A program made the position numbers and the translations under genes. Shown here piece after piece: positions 60,051 through 64,000 of a stretch of DNA of 64,000 nt. Origin of the DNA: Cyanobium usitatum str. Tous (GTDB lineage: Bacteria; Cyanobacteriota; Cyanobacteriia; PCC-6307; Cyanobiaceae). The number at the start of each line of letters is the position of its first letter. Position 1 is the first letter of the stretch. Location of the stretch: positions 1,798,001 through 1,862,000 of the forward strand of contig NZ_OY986431.1 of NCBI RefSeq assembly GCF_963920485.1, written 5' to 3'. Under the pieces are notes generated by a model. It ran no database searches and was not told the DNA's origin. It saw only the letters and a program-made list of their open reading frames with translations.

Positions 60051-62174
60051 TTGACGGTCCAATTCAACAGTCCTGAGCTAGCTCCACCGCCGAATCACCA
60101 CCAAGGGATTCACATCGGCCAGCCCTGGCCGCTGGGGGCAAGCCTCACCAGCCGGGGTGTCAATTTTTCAGTGGTAGCCCCTCTGGCCACCCGCATTGAG
60201 CTGCTGCTGTTCGCCGACGGCGAGGCGAGCGAACCAACGCGGGTGGTGGAACTGGACCAGCGGCACCGCTCGGCTGATCACTGGCATGTGGAGGTGGAGG
60301 GTCTGGGCTTGGGCAGCTGTTACGGCTACCGGGCATTTGGGCCACTGCAGCCGGGCGGCCATGGCTTCAACCCGTCCAAGGTGCTGCTCGACCCCTGTGC
60401 CCGAGCGATAGCCGGCTGGCACGGCTATCGGCGTGGCGGCGCCGTTGGGGCGGCACCCAACACCGGCCACTGCCTCAAGGGAGTAGTAACCGAGCGCGAC
60501 CGCTTTGATTTCAGCCACGCCCCCCGGCCGCGCCACAGCTGGCAGAAGAGCGTCATCTACGAGATGCACGTCGGTGGCTTCACCCAGGGACCGGGTTGTC
60601 CCGTGCCGGCCCAGCTGCAGGGCAGCTTGCTGGGCCTGATCCCCACCATTCCCTACCTGAAGGATCTGGGCATCACCACCATCGAGCTGCTGCCGGTGAT
60701 GGCCTTCGATCCCAACGACGCCCCGGCCGGACGCCACAACTATTGGGGCTACAGCCCCTTGAGCTGGATGGCGCCCCATCCCGACTATCTGGTGGGCGAT
60801 GACCCGCTCAGCGGCCGCGACCAGGTGCGGCAACTGGTGACCGCCTGCCACCGGGCCGGCATCGAAGTACTACTGGATGTGGTCTACAACCACACCACCG
60901 AGGGCAATCAGGATGGGCCCACCCTCAGCTGGCGCGGCTTCTGCGACCGCCTCTACTACCAGCAGAGCGCCAAAGGCGATTACCAAGATGTGAGCGGCTG
61001 CGGCAACACCATTGCGGCCAACCGGCCGCTGGTGCGGCGGCTGATTCTGGAATCACTGCGCTGCTGGGCCACGGAGCTGGGCATTGATGGCTTCCGCTTC
61101 GACCTGGGCATCGCCCTCAGCCGCGGCGACAACCTGGCCCCCCTGGACTCGCCGCCCTTATTCGAGGACATGGAGGCCGATCCAGACCTAGGCGACCTGA
61201 AACTGATCAGCGAACCCTGGGACTGCGGCGGCCTTTATCGCCTCGCCGACTTCCCCGCCCGCCGGGTGGCCACCTGGAACGGTCGCTTCCGCGACGACCT
61301 GCGTCGCTTTTGGAAGGGTGATGAAAAAACCTGCTGGACCATGGCCCAGCGCCTCAGTGGCAGCCCAGACCTTTTCACCAACACGCCGGTGCATCCAGGT
61401 CAGTGCATCACCTTCCTGACCGCCCACGACGGCTTCACCCTGGCCGATCTGGTGAGCTTCAACGGCAAGCACAACCTGGCCAACGGCGAGGACAACCGCG
61501 ACGGCGACAACCACAACAACACCTGGAACCACGGTGTGGAGGGCCCCAGCTCCGATTCCGCCATCACGGCCCTGCGCGAGCGCCAGCTGCGCAACCTGCT
61601 CACAAGCCTGCTGCTCGCACCGGGAGTACCGATGCTGTTGATGGGTGATGAGGTGCGCCGCAGCCAGGGCGGCAACAACAACACCTGGTGCCAGAACAAC
61701 CCCCTCGGCTGGATGCACTGGCAACCAGATACTGGCGACCTGGCCCTGCGCCTGTTTCTGCAACGCCTGCTGCAATTGCGGGCCCATCTAGCCGGGCTGT
61801 TCAACCCCGAGCTGCCCCTTGATGACAAACCCCAGCGGCGCAGCGGCGATCGGGGCCACCTCTGGCGCCAGTGGCACGGGGTCGAATTAGCCAACCCGGA
61901 CTGGGCGAGCTGGTCCCACACCCTGGCCTGGAGCCTCAATGACAGTCACCAGGGCCCCTTGGTTTGGTGCGGCATGAACGCCTACAGCAAGGCCATGCAC
62001 TTTGAGCTGCCCAGCTGCCGCCAGGGCTGGCTGAGGGTGATTGATACGGCCCTACCCCCCGGCGAAGACCTGCCTTCCCAGCCTGAGGCGTGGCTACCCG
62101 CCGGCGCACCCCTGCAAAGCCGCAGCCTGATGCTGCTGGTGGCGGCCCCGCTGCTGGAAGGCCGGAAGCTTTAA
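60051..62174 (+). CDS. glgX: Glycogen debranching enzyme (isoamylase type)
   Basis: A 707-residue GH13 enzyme that cuts alpha-1,6 branches of glycogen. An N-terminal CBM48 domain (W-P-L-G-A-S-L-T-S-R-G-V-N-F-S) precedes the barrel with D-V-V-Y-N-H-T, G-F-R-F-D-L (nucleophile Asp), I-S-E-P-W-D (acid Glu) and T-A-H-D-G-F-T (third Asp). The start is TTG 60051; no nearer ATG fits. Glycogen breakdown supplies pyruvate in the dark, which links loosely to the PFOR-hydrogenase genes. Confidence 0.92.
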   Translation: MTVQFNSPELAPPPNHHQGIHIGQPWPLGASLTSRGVNFSVVAPLATRIELLLFADGEASEPTRVVELDQRHRSADHWHVEVEGLGLGSCYGYRAFGPLQPGGHGFNPSKVLLDPCARAIAGWHGYRRGGAVGAAPNTGHCLKGVVTERDRFDFSHAPRPRHSWQKSVIYEMHVGGFTQGPGCPVPAQLQGSLLGLIPTIPYLKDLGITTIELLPVMAFDPNDAPAGRHNYWGYSPLSWMAPHPDYLVGDDPLSGRDQVRQLVTACHRAGIEVLLDVVYNHTTEGNQDGPTLSWRGFCDRLYYQQSAKGDYQDVSGCGNTIAANRPLVRRLILESLRCWATELGIDGFRFDLGIALSRGDNLAPLDSPPLFEDMEADPDLGDLKLISEPWDCGGLYRLADFPARRVATWNGRFRDDLRRFWKGDEKTCWTMAQRLSGSPDLFTNTPVHPGQCITFLTAHDGFTLADLVSFNGKHNLANGEDNRDGDNHNNTWNHGVEGPSSDSAITALRERQLRNLLTSLLLAPGVPMLLMGDEVRRSQGGNNNTWCQNNPLGWMHWQPDTGDLALRLFLQRLLQLRAHLAGLFNPELPLDDKPQRRSGDRGHLWRQWHGVELANPDWASWSHTLAWSLNDSHQGPLVWCGMNAYSKAMHFELPSCRQGWLRVIDTALPPGEDLPSQPEAWLPAGAPLQSRSLMLLVAAPLLEGRKL

Positions 62175-62176
62175 AG

Positions 62177-62247
<71 letters not shown>

Positions 62248-62250
62248 AGC

Positions 62251-62264
62251 AGTACATGTGTACG
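62251..62264. promoter_or_regulatory. LexA-box-like palindrome
   Basis: AGTACATGTGTACG fits the cyanobacterial LexA consensus RGTACNNNDGTWCB at every position. It lies between tRNA-Gly and the symporter gene (start 62346). Binding is inferred from the match alone, and one such match in 64 kb could arise by chance. Confidence 0.4.
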
Positions 62265-62345
62265 AATCACATGCTCTGATGATGTTACCTAAGTAACTCA
62301 GCTCAGCCATTATGGCCTGCCCACCCCAAGCCCCAAGCGGCCCCG

Positions 62346-63710
62346 ATGATTACAGCTGAAGAACCAAGCTTGGGGCAGGCAGCCCGGCGTCGCCTGCTGT
62401 GGAGCTATGGCCTCGGCGACATCGGCACCGGCATGGCTGCCACCCAGCTGGGCTTCTACCTATTTGTTTTTTACACTGGCGTGGTCGGGCTGCCGGCCTG
62501 GATGGCGGGCCTGGTGCTGATGGTGCTGAAGGTGTGGGATGGCATCAACGACCCCCTAGTGGGCTGGCTCAGCGACCACACCAAGCACCCCTGGGGCCCT
62601 CGGCTGCCCTGGATGGCTGGCAGCGCCCTTCCCCTAGGCCTGGCGCTGGTTGCGATGTGGTGGGTGCCGCCGGGGGGGAACTGGCAGAAGTTCGCGATTT
62701 TGGTGGCGATTCAGCTGGTGGCCATGGGGCTGTACACCTGCGTCAACCTGCCTTACTCAGCCCTGGCCTCCGAGCTCACCAGTTCCACCCAGCTGCGCAC
62801 CCAGCTGAATGCCAGCCGCTTCACCGGATCGATCCTGGCTGGATTAGCCGGCTTGGTGCTGGGGGCCCTGCTGGTGGGCCAGGGCGCGGAGGGCTACCTA
62901 CGTATGGGCTGGGTGTCCGGAATTGTCCTCACGGTGTTCACCCTGCTGTGCTGCTGGGGCTTAGCCCCCTTCGCGCGCAACTGCCAGCGCCCTACGGGCC
63001 ACCCGGAACCGATCCGGCGCCAGCTGCAGCGCGTCGCCGCCAACCCTCGCTTTCTCAAGGTGCTGGGGCTTTACCTGCTGCTCTGGTGTGCCCTGCAGCT
63101 GATGCAGCCGGTGTCGCTGATTTTCCTGGCCGTGGTGATGCAGCTACCGGAGAGCTGGAGCACCTGGATCCTGATTCCCTTCCAGCTCAGTGCCCTGGCG
63201 GGGCTGCAACTGTGGAGCCGGGTGGCAGGGAGCCACGGCCGCGTCTGCGCCCTGCGCTGGGGCACGGGTCTGTGGATTGCCGGCTGCCTGGGAGCCAGCC
63301 TGCTGGTGCCCCTCGATGGCAGCACTGCCCCCCTGGGCAGCTTCAGCAATGGCATCTCCCTGGGCCTACTGGTGCTCACGATCATGGTTACGGGCCTGGG
63401 GGCCTCCACCGCCTACCTGATCCCCTGGGCCCTGTTGCCCGACGCAATCGATGCCGATCCCGACAAACCGGCCGGGCTCTACACCGCCTGGATGGTGGTG
63501 ACTCAGAAACTGGGCATCGGTGTGGCCGTGTTTGCCCTTGGTAACGGCTTGAGCCTCAGCGGCTACCAGGCCGCCCAGGGACTGGCCCAGCCGACTACTG
63601 CCCTCACCACCATCCGCCTATGCATGGGCCTGATTCCGGCCGTGCTGATCGCCGCTGGCCTGCTGGTGATGCGACGCTGGCCGGAGAAAGGCCTGCACCG
63701 CCAGCCATGA
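62346..63710 (+). CDS. GPH/MelB-type sugar:cation symporter (MFS)
   Basis: A 454-residue membrane protein with about twelve membrane helices. The N-terminal Y-G-L-G-D-I-G-T-G and D-G-I-N-D-P-L-V-G-W-L-S-D are the signature of the glycoside-pentoside-hexuronide symporters (first Asp pair binds the cation). The substrate is not visible from sequence. Its stop overlaps the start of the MlaE-type permease gene (ATGA), so the two may be coupled. Confidence 0.88.
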   Translation: MITAEEPSLGQAARRRLLWSYGLGDIGTGMAATQLGFYLFVFYTGVVGLPAWMAGLVLMVLKVWDGINDPLVGWLSDHTKHPWGPRLPWMAGSALPLGLALVAMWWVPPGGNWQKFAILVAIQLVAMGLYTCVNLPYSALASELTSSTQLRTQLNASRFTGSILAGLAGLVLGALLVGQGAEGYLRMGWVSGIVLTVFTLLCCWGLAPFARNCQRPTGHPEPIRRQLQRVAANPRFLKVLGLYLLLWCALQLMQPVSLIFLAVVMQLPESWSTWILIPFQLSALAGLQLWSRVAGSHGRVCALRWGTGLWIAGCLGASLLVPLDGSTAPLGSFSNGISLGLLVLTIMVTGLGASTAYLIPWALLPDAIDADPDKPAGLYTAWMVVTQKLGIGVAVFALGNGLSLSGYQAAQGLAQPTTALTTIRLCMGLIPAVLIAAGLLVMRRWPEKGLHRQP

Positions 63711-64000
63711 AGCGCCCCGCCTGGCTGACAACACCGCGCTGGCTGCGGCGCCTGGGAGCCAGCCTGCTGGTTGGCGGCCAGGCGGTGAGCGCCATCGCCA
63801 AGGGGCGCATCGGCTTCAACGATCTGATGCAAGAGCTGATGGAAGCCGGCCCTGGCAGCTTCCTGATCGTGCTGATCACGGCCTTGGCTGCGGGCACCGT
63901 GTTCAACATCCAGGTGGCTGCGGAACTCTCCAAACAGGGCGCCAGCGCCACGGTGGGCGGTCTATTGGCCCTGGGGCTGTCACGGGAGATCGCGCCCCTG
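63707..64000 (+). CDS. MlaE-family lipid-transport permease, N-terminal part (runs off the window)
   Basis: The first 98 residues of an MlaE/YrbE-type ABC permease: an amphipathic basic N-terminus, G-F-N-D-L-M-Q-E-L-M-E-A-G, a first membrane helix (F-L-I-V-L-I-T-A-L-A-A-G-T-V-F) and the family stretch G-G-L-L-A-L-G-L-S-R-E-I-A-P-L at the window edge. Such permeases move phospholipids between membranes. Confidence 0.88.
   Translation, partial: MKRPAWLTTPRWLRRLGASLLVGGQAVSAIAKGRIGFNDLMQELMEAGPGSFLIVLITALAAGTVFNIQVAAELSKQGASATVGGLLALGLSREIAPL

Overview
The window looks like a chromosome segment of a GC-rich picocyanobacterium of the Cyanobium / freshwater Synechococcus type. This rests on gene content: NADP-linked bidirectional [NiFe] hydrogenase genes (hoxEFUYH), the cyanobacterial order serS-rseP-rpsN-pnp, cyanobacterial type IV pilins, and HIP1 octamers (GCGATCGC, for example at 5899-5906). 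Genus and species are inference; no rRNA is present.

Layout. 1-1267: a sensor kinase cut by the window edge and a divergent type IV pilin. 1295-6329: mosaic accessory DNA with a decayed IS5/IS1182-type transposase, a broken TacA/TacT pair, an amidase, an intact YefM-YoeB pair and an AAA/DUF4143 ATPase. 6341-8325: a four-gene minor-pilin operon (minus strand). 8501-12759: a GGDEF-EAL protein, a DUF2887 pseudogene and lepA. 12923-19299: a membrane-protein gene plus nfu, a decayed copy of the first gene, a second pilin operon headed by a 918-residue protein, and a shortened second nfu copy. 19356-20633: serS. 20657-23241: dense intact and decayed toxin-antitoxin (TA) genes. 23520-30551: an outer-membrane-type gene broken by an amber codon, then rseP, rpsN, pnp, cysQ, rsmI. 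31703-33394: tRNA-Arg(TCT) followed by a decayed tyrosine integrase, a VapBC pair and a small HTH gene. 33479-38905: DUF6880, two tandem LysR-type regulators, a PilZ-like gene and a LuxR-type regulator.

38959-57288 is the hydrogenase island, read right to left: hoxE-F-U-Y-H, an MNT/HEPN TA pair with a coupled 48-codon ORF, an RHH/PIN pair, hoxW, hypA, a VapBC pair, then hypB-F-C, nifJ (pyruvate:ferredoxin/flavodoxin oxidoreductase), a dihydroorotate-dehydrogenase-like gene, hypD and hypE. Structural genes, maturation genes, the HoxH protease and a ferredoxin-reducing pyruvate oxidoreductase share one strand with many 4-base stop/start overlaps. Together they could make, mature and feed electrons to the enzyme during dark fermentation. 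Three TA pairs sit between the hydrogenase blocks.

57347-64000 returns to ordinary chromosome: two small genes, gluQ, an HU gene, a metallo-hydrolase-like gene, a glycogen-debranching enzyme, tRNA-Gly(TCC), a sugar/cation symporter and the start of an MlaE-type permease. No CRISPR array or rRNA was seen.
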